Shown here: positions 12,546-24,599 of the stretch, in pieces
How the letters are laid out: the number at the start of each line of letters is the position of its first letter
How positions within the stretch are numbered: position 1 is the stretch's first letter
Program-made: the position numbers and the translations under genes
Notes under the pieces: generated by a model
The model's database searches: none
What the model saw: the letters and a program-made list of their open reading frames with translations, nothing else
Told to the model about the DNA's origin: nothing
Assembly: GCA_003342895.1 (NCBI GenBank)
Contig: PTFA01000111.1
Location: forward strand, 2,330,199-2,394,198
Origin: Casuarius casuarius
Taxonomy: Eukaryota; Chordata; Aves; Casuariiformes; Casuariidae
Reading direction: 5' to 3'
DNA length: 64,000 bases

Positions 12546-15500
12546 TTAGCTCCACAGCTCCCAGGTCCTTTTGACGTGAGTCAGTAGACTTAAGACTCTT
12601 GGGACTGCGTAAGACTAGCTAACAAGCCAACCTGTTGGTGTTCAGTGACTTTGGGGTTTTTTTTTCCCTTTTTGTGGTGCCTGTGACTGACAGCATACTA
12701 ATCTCTATTGCTATACTATACTACATTGTCAAGAAGGGCAAATTTCAGTCATATCTCTCTGTTTCACTTTTTGCTATTTTTTAGGAAAGTGTCTCTGCTC
12801 CCAGAAATGTGATCATATTTAAGGATAGGATCTATCTTTTACTCAGTAACTCATCTCTCTCTCATTCATCAATGCCATAGCCTGAGATCATATTTCAAAT
12901 AGATTCATTTTTGTATGGCTCTGCACTCAAGCATTTATGAGGCAGAAACCTGTTCTTGTTTATGTGAGAACCTCAGCTGATGTACATTGCGTTTGGAACC
13001 TTTGCTGATGCTGACTCGATTAATATGTAAATAGCTCTAGATGTCTTTGCTCAAATTAACATTCCTCTCACCTTTATCCCTCAAGATAACTGTTTCTTCT
13101 GGCTAAACATCAAAACTGGATGTCAGTATTTCCCCAGATCTTAAATTTAAAAAGACAGCGCCCATATTTACCAATAATTTCTCCATCTCTAAAATGAAAC
13201 CCCAGCAGATGAAGCTCCATCTGGCATAGTTATTAACCACATTTAACCTGCTATGTAATCATGCTGAAGTTCCAAACTGGTTCACGGAAAAGCCTGCATT
13301 CCTCCGCTGATACATCTCTGCCACGCTTGAATGGGGGACACCAGTAATACTCCCAGTTTTCTCTGTTCTTCTTTCTGCACCTTTCTTTCCCTACAGTAAT
13401 ACTGAATGTGAGGAAAACAAACATTGCTGCATCCAAATTTTCTGGAGGACAGAAATTTAAAATGTCATTTTACCTTTTCCCCCCCTCTTTCTTGCTTGGG
13501 AAAAAGAACGAATCTGAAAACAAAATGCCAGTCAGACTCTCCACCGCTCAGGCTTCTCCCAGACATGGCTGCCCATTCCTACTGCTTGCCTACTGCCACA
13601 CGCCTGCCCCTCCTCTCTCTGGACAACACCACCAACCAGAGGGTGCGGGTTTATTTTGCCTCCATTGCCACCAACCCCCTTCTGATGCTATAACTCCGTC
13701 TGCACGCTCACTTCTCTCCAAAAGCTGCAGTCTGTCAGAAAAAAGGCAGCTGGCCATTAGAATTCAAACCTGATGAATGGTGCATTTGAAGAGTGACCAT
13801 TGTAGCCACTATATTCGATTTTATCACAAGAAACAGAATATATCAATCTATATTTGTAAACACTACAGGAAAAAAAAAGGAGGTAATAGCTACAGTAATG
13901 TTATCTTATGCTTTTTATAAGTTATTTCAGTGTATTGATAAGATTTACAGTAATTTTTCTTTAATGTTCTGTGACTCTTGTTAGTCCCTTTTTAATAACC
14001 TAAATACACAATTTCTCTAGATTTTCTACTATTTCTATACATATTTTCCCTGGAAAGAAATATTTAAAAGCCCTTTAAACTTAACACTTCTGATCCATAA
14101 CTTTGAAACAGGGTCATATTTTATTTGGGGGCATTCAACTCCTTTTTCCCAAGGCTGTCAGCTCATTTTCAGCTGATCAATAAGAGTGACTGTGATCACA
14201 AACTATATATAAGGAATATGTCTACATGACCCTGTCTGCAGCCTTGTGTGAATGTATCGAAGATAATGTTACGGTATCTATTCTGGTTTCAGTGACTTTA
14301 ACGTGAGTACAGATTTGTTATTTGAGTGTTTAGCCAGCTTTTAGTTTAAAAGAAACTTAAATATGTTTAAAGCTATCCTCCAGACACAATCATCTTGCAA
14401 TAACACCTGTAGCCATATACTAACAAGAATAGAAAATGAAGAAGTTAAATATGTGTTGCTAGCTGATTACCCATGTGCTCATATATTATTACAGTAGGGC
14501 AAGACAAAATTCACTAGAAAAAAAATCCAATTAATTCAATTTTTTTTGCTTTGAAGAATATTACTCTTCTCCATCCTTTGCCTCTGCTTAAACTGCAAAT
14601 ATGTTATGGCAGGAGATCATCTTTTACTATGTATATATGTTCTCTGCCACACACTATTGGGCTCCAAGAGCCTCAGGATTTCTTTATTTCAAAAATATTG
14701 TTGGAGGTGAGCGGCTGCAGGACATGTAGACACTTACATTTACCCACCTACTAGCTGTGTTAGCTCAAATCTAGAAGTTAAGGTATGAATAGGAGTAAAA
14801 ATGCAACAGCTACTGAATACATGCCCAGGGTCCTGAGGTCATGCTGAGATTTGCACACAGCTTGTGAGGTTTGTGCTGAAGGCCCAGCTGCTGTAGCTTT
14901 ACTGTGATTGTTGCCCCAGTTAAAGCTAGCTTGATTAGAGCTACATAGGCTGCATGCAGTAGGGTCAAAACTTTGGGCATAGTCTTACATGCTCAATTAT
15001 AAGTATTGGGAACCAGAATGGTAAAACAGTTCCTTACTTTTCAAAGAGTGCCTTCATCGCTTGTCGCCTGTGGTAGATGTTAATTACTTGTAAAGAGCAA
15101 TAAAGGGGCACAAGTCAATGTTAGAGCTTTGTTCAGCACAAAAATGGAACAACAGATAAAAATCTAGGAATCTTTTCACCATTAGCATAGCACATTGAAA
15201 CCAGCTGTGGTGAGCAATAACTAGCTATATGGGAGGGGCTTAGTTTCCTTCTAATACACTTTCCTTGAAATGCACTTGAAGTCTGCAACACGTACTCTAA
15301 TAAGTACTAGTTCTTACTGTCACAGATCTTGGCATTGCTTAAATCATGTTAAAATGGTCCTAAATATGTTTTGAGTCCAAGAAGTTTGAAACTGTCTGCT
15401 AAGTAATAAAAAGGAACAAATTGTGGAGTTTCTTTCTTTGTCGACAGAAAGATATCTGCAACCTTGCTCCATCAGGTGACTTGAATTCAACATTTGTCCA

Positions 15501-15582
15501 AAGCATCCACTGCAATACCTAATCTTTAATACATGTTCATTCACAATAGAATCCCAATGCAAAATAGGAATATAATGATTTT

Positions 15583-15648
15583 ATACACACACACACACGT
15601 ACACTGCATGTACACATGCACACTGCATGCACACACATGCATGTAAAC
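15583..15648. repeat. (CA)n followed by CATGCA-type tandem repeat
   Basis: An (AC)n run to about 15598 is followed by two imperfect copies of a roughly 19-21 bp unit (15601-15619 and 15620-15640) built from ACACTGCATG and ACACATGC. It is a compound simple repeat that probably grew by local slippage and duplication. Confidence 0.85.
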
Positions 15649-17705
15649 TGACTCCTGGTAAATCTTATTTATAACTTTGAGTACAAATAGGTACATTTTG
15701 ATCTTGCACACCCCAGAGTGAAAGCAGAAAGCTCATCCCATGAACAAAAAAAGGAAACAAAATACCCAAACCTTCAGCACTTCTTCAATTTCAGTCTTTT
15801 CAAAACAACTTAGAGATGTTTTTCATTTAAATTAGGTCCTTCTAGCAATGCAAACTATCATCTTTGCTATCTTTACTGCAGTCACTCTCATGTTCAAAGA
15901 GATTTTTTTTCTTTTTTCAGAGCAGAGTGAATGTCAAAATATTCTCTTTGTGGCCTAGCAAACACTCTTAGTTCATCAGTATTTGAACTGTGATCAAACC
16001 ATTCTGAGTATCTCCGGGAAAAGCCTTTCTCCCTAATGACCTCTTGCACTGAACTAAAGCTTTAAATCAAATACCAAAACTGAAAATGTGAAATAAAGAT
16101 TTAAATTAAAAGTCAAAATATAAAATGCCTGACCTTCCTCCTCCTTGCTCCCGCCTTTCACTGTCCTTTCTCCTTACTTATGGTTTTTTTTCTGGAAAAA
16201 CGTAGTGTTTGCTGCCTGAGAAAAGCTGATGAATTGTAGAAGCTTTTCCATCTGGAGAGGCTTTACTGCTCCAAATCTCCAGTCTCACATTGGACTTAAT
16301 TCTCCAATATATTAAAGACATAAAGCCATTTTACCAGATATTGTAGGATTACTTCAGTCAAGGGGGATTCTCTGATGATGGAGAACTGTCATAGCAATGT
16401 GTTTACCTCCACAGATCTTTTTGGCATAGAAAATGTAGATGTAGAAAAGGGTATGTCTATGACTTCCTTATATTTTGGTAGTCTGTGGCTGTTAAAATAT
16501 GTTGCTGGAGTCATTGGCTGAGGGCAAAAACTGCAAATACACAAGAGCTGTTCTAACTTAACACAACAACTAACATTTGTATAGCCCTAAAAGTCATTCA
16601 AAAATGTGGTCCACTTTCCCCCCCCCCCCTTAAACTATTGCAACTTTGGATATACTCTACAATGAAGTAGAATACAGAAAGCAAGATAGACTATGAATGA
16701 AAGGTACGTCTGTAATATAGCCCAAATCTTTTCAAAGCAAGGACAAAAAAGCAGAAAAGCAGCTGAAAGGTTTTGAGTTCCTGATCTCTGGCTAGGACTA
16801 AGACCTAACATAATGATTCCCTGCTCTATTATCCTACTGTGGGAAGTATATTTATTACTTTTTCAATGAAACTCAAATTAAATCATTACATGCATGGCAA
16901 ACAATTTTTTCTGTCTCTTGTAAATCCATATCTATTTCTTCCTTCTGTTCAGAGGAGTGGGAGGGGAGGGGAAGCTACCTTGTGAAAATTAATAAGGAGA
17001 GAATAATTTGTAGAATAACTATTTAGATAGAGGTAAATTGTGCATCAAATATTCAATGCTACCAGCTTCTTTAAGACATCCTTTAACTGAGATCTGTTAG
17101 AAAGCTACTTACTGAGCGTTAGAACTGAAAATGATCCTTCAGTGCATTGTCACTACCTGGTGTTTATCATTACTTCTTGAAAGATTTCAGGGATTTCCAT
17201 CATTGCATTTGTTCAAATACCCCTTTCAAGAAACAAAATAGAAGTTAATTAGTAAACATACCAGCAAGCTTGTAACTAGCTATCTCAGACACTACTAATG
17301 ATATACATATGGAAACACAGACTTACTGTGTCTTAACAACTTAGGTATTTTCCAAGTTATTCCAACTAATTTTGCAACTTACCCCTTGCAGTAACCTCTC
17401 TGCTGTAGCAATTGTACTGCTAAAGCACAGCACAGGATCTTGCTGTCTTACAGCTATTTCAAGCAGGTTTATGTAAGTGTAGCCACAGAGGGTGAAAGAG
17501 AAAGCAATGAAAGCCCCAATCCTGCAATTACAGCTCTGATAGCAAATGCATGGGCCAGGGCTGAGCCCATTATTTCTAAAATCCTAGAAAGCATCTGAAA
17601 TTCCAGCAGAGCTCTATACAAAAGTAGAGGCTGTTCATGCAGAACCAACTGCAGGATAAAAGCTATGTATGTTTTCAAGGAAGCATGTGTAACAGTCTTC
17701 TCACT

Positions 17706-17755
17706 GTAAAAAGATGTAGCTCAGTAAAAAGATGTAGCTCAGTAAAAAGATGTAG
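17706..17755. repeat. 18-bp tandem repeat, 2.8 copies
   Basis: The unit GTAAAAAGATGTAGCTCA occurs at 17706-17723 and 17724-17741, and partially at 17742-17755. The copies are identical over their shared length, which suggests a recent local expansion or strong homogenisation. Confidence 0.95.
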
Positions 17756-20700
17756 TTGTTTGCTGCTTTTCTTTTCTATTGCAATTTTCCACTAAGGAAA
17801 GCTATTGGTCTGGAAGATAAAAATATTTGTGGACTCTCAATAAAGAAGATTGCTTTGCTTTAGTTTTGCTTTTTTTCCCAAGGGATACTGTGGTGGTATA
17901 TCAGCATCTGGAGTTAATAGCCTTGATTACATCCCTTTACAAATTGTTTGGAGGACTAGAATTCATTTAGAGCCTACTAGATTTCATTCAGTGGGATTTA
18001 TCTGATTATATCTGATAGCACACAGTTTGTAGTTTCGCCACAAAAATCTCAACTGAGTACTGTGCTGAGATTTGGATATTATGCATCACAACTTGCTTCG
18101 CTAAACCCAGAGAGATAGATGACCTTATTCTATCATCCCAAGTGTAAATAGATAAAAAAGTACATTTAGCTGCATGGGTACTTATTGCTTTGGGGAATTG
18201 CTGGTATGTTTTTATCCATTTTCAGTGTCTCTGCCTCATTTCAAATCCAACCCAAGTCAGTGGTACTTCCTAGCTTCTAGATAAATTGGATGTCATTTCC
18301 TTCTCATTTGGCACCTTTGAAGGAAGTCTCATTTCAGGAGACCAAGGATAGAATAAGCTATGAAGATTGAACTGAATGTTCACCACAAGAAATGATTCTT
18401 CCATATTTGACTAGAACATCAGTTATATCCCAGCATGTTTATTATTCTGGAATTGATTATATTTCAGTGCCAAGCTCTTTTCAGTTTACTTGGGGAACTA
18501 TGGTCCACTGCAGTGATTTGTTGTAGCCTTTGAATAGACTTTCTCCAGAGCCTCATGTGCACAAGCAGGTGAATCATTATGACTACACCACAGATTTTCA
18601 GATTACTGATAGACATCTGATTTAGTTCTTGTATGTAAATGGCATTAGCAGAACTTTCCAGTCTCAAAATAGGATTGACTGATGCCACATTGCAGGCTGT
18701 GAGCAATTCAGATTCTACAGTGATAGTAACTGTGAGATGACCAGAGGTAGAAAAAGGGCGAGTGAGAGAGAAGGTAATGTCACTTTAAATAGGTATTAAA
18801 TAGGAATTTTTGAGGGTGAAAAGTTTCTAAAATATCATGTTGTTAAAATCATTTTCCTGGAATGTATTGGGCAATACATGATGTTTCATTAAAATATTTT
18901 GTGGTGATTTAGCAGTTTTGACAAACTTTTCTGGTTAAATATAGAGAAAGAGAAAATGGCTAGAAAAAATAAAACCTGAAAATGTGTTGGTTCTTTTTTT
19001 CCAAACAATGAAATATCATATACTACAAACATCTTTTGCTTAGTAGTAGCATTTGGAAACAAGGAAGAAAAGCAGTAGATCTTTCAGGACTCATTATTTT
19101 ATTCACTTTTTTTTTCCAGATAATACTAAAACTGTGTTGAACCAGCAGTTTTCTTCTAACTTGATAGGCTTTTGAACATCAAACATTTTTTCAACATGAT
19201 ATTGTTCTAATATACACTTACATATTTTTGTCCAGTTTTTTAACCTGCAGTAGAACAGGTCTTTTTGTAGTGGTGTGGGCCACGCTCCCAAATCTACCTG
19301 CCTCTGTTCACATAGGTCTTTGAAAGGAGTGTGACTACTGCCTGAAGCAATGCTACACACAGCCTCTTTGAGCACAGCTAGCCGTATCCAAACTGCCTAA
19401 TACGATACTAACAAATTAAAAAACACAAAGTATGCCACCTAGACTATATGGGCACTTTGCTCAGGGCCTATGCGCATGCTTCTAGAGTTGTCCTCTGAGC
19501 AAATAGTGAGGCAAGGATGAAGGTCACTCTTAGAGCAGTGCTTGCAAAGCCGTCTAGCTATTCCCACTTCATCCTGAGTCAGGCCACAGTGACCACTGCA
19601 GGGTTCGTTCGCAGTCAGTCACTCAGGGAGCAAACAAGCTCTGAGTCAGGCTCAGGAAGAAGAGCTTAAGGAACATACTTCCTAAAAATGCCAGATCCTT
19701 GCCTTTTAATGCCTAACTCTTCAGGATAGTGTTGTGATAGAGAAAAACCACAGGGATTCTTCAGAGCTCCCTTGAAAAAGCAATAGTCAGTCTTCTTTCC
19801 TTGTAGAGAGTGTTTCCCAGAATACTGTTTTTAGACATTTTACTGAAATTTTCTTCTCCAAAGGATGCCGTTTGTAAATGTCTGTCTGTTTTTAATAGAA
19901 GCAGCTAAAATACAGAAATATATCATTGGAGTATATTTAACTGCAAGTCAATCGGCTGTTCTTGCGTCTCACTATATCCACATCTTTTCTGATCTATAAC
20001 AAAGACAGTGAGAAACACAGCTTGGCTTTGTGATGGTTATGTATTTACCCTCCACACATATGAATTGCTTACTTGTTTTTAACGAGAAATCCACTGGGTC
20101 AACCCACTACTACAAGGTTATTTTCTTAGAAAATCCTTGTTAGGTTTTATCCTCTCAGCACTGCTGAAGTAGTTGATACTATATCAAATTCACAGTGCTT
20201 AGAGGGAATTAAATATTTTGAGAGTTAATAGAACTCTACAGGCCAGAAAAACGATTAACAGTCCTTTCAACTTGATCCATCTTCTGCGATGTTTCTTCTG
20301 GAGGTATTATTTTGACATCAAAGNTAGTCCTTCTCTGACAAGGAAGAGTTTAAATTCATCATTATGGATCTTTCTATCCTTCTCCCAGCCTTCTCAGAGC
20401 ACCAGGCATCAGGTACAGAGGGCAATAGATTTTACATACACACCTGTGTTATGGAAGGCAGGGGAAAAATAAGAGGGAATATAGTATTATTATCATAATA
20501 TTGAACCATTTTGAAGTAATAGATTTCAGGAAAACAAGAACCTTCATGTTATTGCAATAAATTGGCAATTATGTGCATAAAGACAACAGCAACAGCACAA
20601 ATATTGAGGTAATACAGAGACCACGTGGGCCACAATAGAGTGAGCTATGGCTCACCTGTGAATGTTTCATTCAGTCCATCATTTTCATCTATACATTTTC

Positions 20701-22019
20701 TGCAATATGCTCAAAAAGTGCTCATTTAAATATGAAGAGTATGTGATACTTCATATGTCTAAGATGAACATAAAATTTTAAAATAAAAGCTAACACACTA
20801 ATCCACATATTGCATACCCTGTACGTAAGGCCAGCTAAGAATAAAACTCAGCACCTTCTGGGCAATTGCTTTCAAGCACTTTTCTTCAGTACCATTGTGT
20901 TTATATTATTTTGAAAACACTGTTGAATGAAGTCAAAAAGCTTTTTTATTGGTTTTGTATTCTTTTGTTGTACGTCGTGAATGTTTTCTTTTTTTCTTCT
21001 TCTTTGCCTGTGTGTCTTTTGGAATGACTTTGATTGGCTCTGTGTGTCTGACTGATGTCAAATAGGTGCGTGAACAGAATTGTAAACACTGGAAATGAAG
21101 TGCGTGNAAAGTCTGAGAAAGATGAAAACAAGATGAATTTATGTAATGAAGCTTTTCATTGTGCAAAGACATTAAAACATTGGAAATAATCAATTTTGTC
21201 AGCCTACTGCAACTTTTAACCACATTTGCCTGTTTCCAGGGGAGCATATTAAACAAGTCTATCAGAAAAAAATGTGCTAATTATAAGATTAAAGCAATAT
21301 TGAAATCTGTGGCCAGCAAGTTAGCACAAGCACATTTCTGTTTCAGATGAGCACAGTATCCCTTCACAATATGTGGGAAATGTAGAATATTCAGCAATAA
21401 AATAATGCAAGAGACAGAGGGAAGAGTAAGGGAAGAACCAGGATCAGGCTATATTTACAAAGCCTCACAATGTACTCTGATCAAAAATCATCTGCTGTGC
21501 AAATCAGTACAAATGGCTTGATTTTAATCAAACTCTGCCAATTCACATCTGTTTCAAAACTGATCACTGTATTTCCATTTCTCATGCAATTTCACTTATT
21601 CTTTCATGCTAACTGTGCTTATACACATTATAGGATCCTTTAGCTTTTTCAGAGATATATTGTCTTTCTTACCTTACCTATTTTCCTGACAAGTTCTGTA
21701 CAAGTTCTCTCACCTAAGAAATGGGGAGCCAAAATAAATTCTTCAGCGGACTTCTTGAATGGCTTGAATGGTAAAACAGAGGGCGCAATAAAATTTCTCA
21801 AACACTGCTAAGTTTCCAAATTTAATATGAAGTGAAAATGAATATTAATTTCAATTCTGTTTAGGAAGAGCTTAACGTAGATCCCTACCAAATGGTACAA
21901 CTGAATGATCAAGTTTAACATGATTCAGCTAGTGTCTTCCAAACAAGATAATATGTTAAGTTACTGAAGGTTTTAAAGTGGGACTTGTCCTCCTTGTATT
22001 TCTAGGTCTCTTAGTACTG

Positions 22020-22150
22020 AAGAGTGGAAGTCAATAGAAACTTAGGGCTGATTCTAACTCTTCCGAGGAGGCTAGATTTTTCTCACTGTATTTCTGGGAG
22101 AAGTAACTGTGACTTATAGTAATTTTACACAGCTAATAGTAAATGCTTTA
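22020..22150. mobile_element. Possible ancient palindromic MITE-like relic
   Basis: Phrases such as GGAAGTCAATAGAAACTTA, AGGGCTGATTCTAACTCT and TAATTTTACACAGCT, in this order, recall old sauropsid non-autonomous repeats built around 'gattct ... gtcaatgg ... tttacac' words. The resemblance is from memory and diffuse. No intact terminal inverted repeats are visible. It could be chance. Confidence 0.25.
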
Positions 22151-22405
22151 GAAAAAAAGTAGAGGAGGAATGCTCTCAAAGATCAGTATGTGGCTCAGTG
22201 TAATAAAGAAAAAATGGTCACACAAATATGTGATATTTCTCATAGTTCATCATGGCCTCTAGAACCTGACAGAGACTTTGCTTTCAAAGGCCAACCAAAA
22301 TGTCTGGAAAAACAAAATCATATAAACAAAAAGAAAAACCTCTCACAATTATTTTCTCTTTCTTTTAGTCTTATTCATCTCTGCTTTCCAAGAATGAGCA
22401 GTAGG

Positions 22406-22423
22406 AAAAAAAAAAAAAAAAAA
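22406..22423. repeat. Poly(A) run of 18
   Basis: Eighteen A followed by an A/T-rich GATA/CATA-like tract. No associated retrocopy was recognised. Confidence 0.9.
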
Positions 22424-24200
22424 GACATATACAGATACAGGTGCATAGATATAAATGTATATAACTGCCTTTACTTTGAGAAAATTCNCATGGGTGAGAT
22501 ATCTTTCTCAAAGAATCACTGTCAAATCCCCTGCAGTGTCAAGTAGGTAGGCAGCAGGCCTCATCATGACTGTAATTTGTGAGTCATTCTGCCAGCTCCT
22601 GTCTGGTAAAAGCAAACTGTCCTTGAACACTGANTTTTTTTTCTCCCACAAAGTGGCCACGGACTCTCCCCTCAGCATATCATCCCAGAGATGCAAGGAA
22701 ACAAAGCTTGCTTTTCCTGTGAGAAGGTAAACTATTCTCTTGTCATCCAAGGGAGTCGTCAGATAATTTGATATCCCAATCAGGTCTGATCTGTCTATTT
22801 TACAACCCAAATGTGACTGGTTTTCCTGCNGTTGTACTGATTGAATGCAGCAGTGACTGCTATGCTTTTGAAGAAAAATAGCATTAGCCTGAAGAAAAAT
22901 ACAGTGCAGTCAAAACAGATTTGTTGATTTCAAATTAAGGTAATACTCTGTGGAATGTAAAGTCTTACTCACTGCTCTTAGAAGTCTTAAAGGCTACCTT
23001 CCACAGCCTGGTAGTACAGAAAAAATATACAATAAAAATGTGCTAATTATTCCATGATATTAATATTTTCATACCCATTACTGCACATTTTCAGAGTTGC
23101 CTTTGGAAATACAACCAGAATATGATCCCAAATTTTATTTATTATGTACACATACAAAGATTTACCTTTAGAAACAGATCCCTTTCTAGGCAAAAGATGT
23201 CAACCAGTCTGAAAATATAACACTGTGGATTCTGTAAAGTTTCCTATCTGAACGTAGTATATATATGGCTTAAAAGACTGGGCTGGTCACAGAGGACACA
23301 CCACCTGCCCCTTCCATTCTGTAAAATATAGTGAAATTTATTCTAAATATAGGTTTAGTATTATCCAAGTTTACTAGACAGTGTGGTTTTGATCCCTATG
23401 CCAAGAGTTAAACCATTTAAAAAGTGCAGACACCTGCTATAACCTTTGAACCACTAAATCTTTTTCTTTAACCTCGTCAGTAATGGTTCAGTCTTTTATA
23501 CCAAAGATTTTAACTTCAGTCTGTAAAGACACCATCTGATTCAACTGGAAATTACATTACATGTGGAACACAGTTAATGTCTACTTGCATGGTGGTACTT
23601 TTAGAGGTGCACCCCGTCTCGGCCAATGCAACAGCCATTTTTCAAGCAGCACTGATAATATTAATCTATGCTGAATGGGAGGTTGTATTTCCTGTCACTG
23701 TGCATTGGGGGAGAAAAAAAAAATCATGCTGATCCATGACTTTGGGTTGAAATGGCTACCATCTAACTAGAGATTCTTGTTGGATTTTTTCTTTTAATCT
23801 TCAGTAAAGTACTGAGATATCATAAATCCTGTGATGAAAGTCTAGAAGACAAAGCAAACGGCTCTTATGCCCCCTCTCTACTCTTTCCTCTATCATAATT
23901 CCAGAGACATGCTCTGTTGATGTCTGTGGGAGAGAAGGGGAAATAAACTGAAAGAAAAAAAAAGGGGGAAACATTATTTTAGATGTGCTCAGAGGCATTA
24001 CTGTTATAAAGGGAAGCATACTATGAAGTGCAAAAAAAATTAGCAATTGCAATAGTATATGTAAGTCTGGGGAGCTAATTATGCCTGAGATCTTCCAAAT
24101 ACAAAGCTCAAGTCTGGGACAGAAAGAAAATAGCCCAGAGACTTTGTTTTAGGGGTTTTAGAGCTATGAGAGAGTCAAGTCTGCTAAGAGTTTCCTTGCA
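22424..24200. other. Unique sequence, no gene recognised
   Basis: No exon or transposon recognised. Open frames at 22508-22810 (-) and 23801-24052 (-) have no recognisable domain. Ambiguous bases occur at 22488, 22634 and 22830. Confidence 0.5.
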
Positions 24201-24223
24201 AGAAACTGTGTTACTCATCAGTA

Positions 24224-24508
24224 ATGCAATGGTATTGTAACCTAAAAGAAAATGTAAGGAAAATGGTTAGGGCCATGCAGCAGTTAGCTAGAGCAGCTAG
24301 TGGGAATGCAGCAAGTGCCGAAGATGTCGGTGGTCCAGGACTGGGAGCAGGCGGGGAATGCCTGGTGGAGCGAAGCATAGGAGAGCCAGCCGAGGGGAAT
24401 GAGCTCCTTTTCCAAGACCACTGTCAGTCTGAGTCAGGCTTTGTTGCTTTGAAAGACTTGACAGTCACCTATCGAGTGCGGTATCACTGCCAGTTTGCCA
24501 GCGCATAG
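24224..24508 (+). other. GC-richer block with a 94-codon ORF, coding status uncertain
   Basis: An ATG-started frame of 94 codons lies in a GC- and CpG-richer island. The translation has an alanine/glycine-rich middle (about residues 20-50) and ends FASA before a TAG. An AATAAA poly(A) signal lies at 24583-24588, about 75 bases after the stop, which is a plausible 3' end. I see no signal peptide, membrane segment or known domain. The block could be a terminal exon of a coding or non-coding transcript, a retrocopy fragment, or chance. The upstream sequence shows no clear splice acceptor that would settle it. Confidence 0.25.
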
Positions 24509-24582
24509 GGTAGTGAAGTATTTTATGCTACCTGGTTTGACAGCATAACCTATATGGTTGAGTTTTCTTTTTTTTTACTTTT

Positions 24583-24588
24583 AATAAA
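24583..24588 (+). promoter_or_regulatory. Candidate poly(A) signal AATAAA
   Basis: A canonical hexamer downstream of the 24224-24508 open frame, in a T-rich then A-rich context. Such hexamers are common by chance in AT-rich DNA, so it matters only if the upstream block is transcribed. Confidence 0.25.
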
Positions 24589-24599
24589 ATACTATTAAG

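Larger units (their letters stand above)
12546..22010. other. Unique sequence, no gene recognised
   Basis: Apart from small repeats listed separately, nothing recognisable is seen. 13540-13770 is somewhat GC-richer with overlapping frames in two phases, but no family is recognised. A stretch at 14880-14960 weakly recalls old amniote hAT-type transposon relics by general composition (the words TTAAAGCTAGC and GATTAGAGCTA), too weak to call. A C12 run is at 16618-16629. Confidence 0.5.

Noticed and set aside
16560..16850. Possible SINE/MIR-like relic (ACTAACATTTGTATAGCCC and GAGTTCCTGATCTCTGG)
   Set aside because: Two suggestive phrases only, with no consistent family order between them.
19598..19625. 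GGGTTCGTTCGCAG as a possible tRNA T-arm
   Set aside because: The rest of a tRNA cloverleaf (acceptor stem, D-arm and anticodon arm) cannot be built around it.
19440..19680. GC-richer stretch with several CpG as a possible promoter or CpG island
   Set aside because: Too short and too few CpG for an island, with no adjacent exon.
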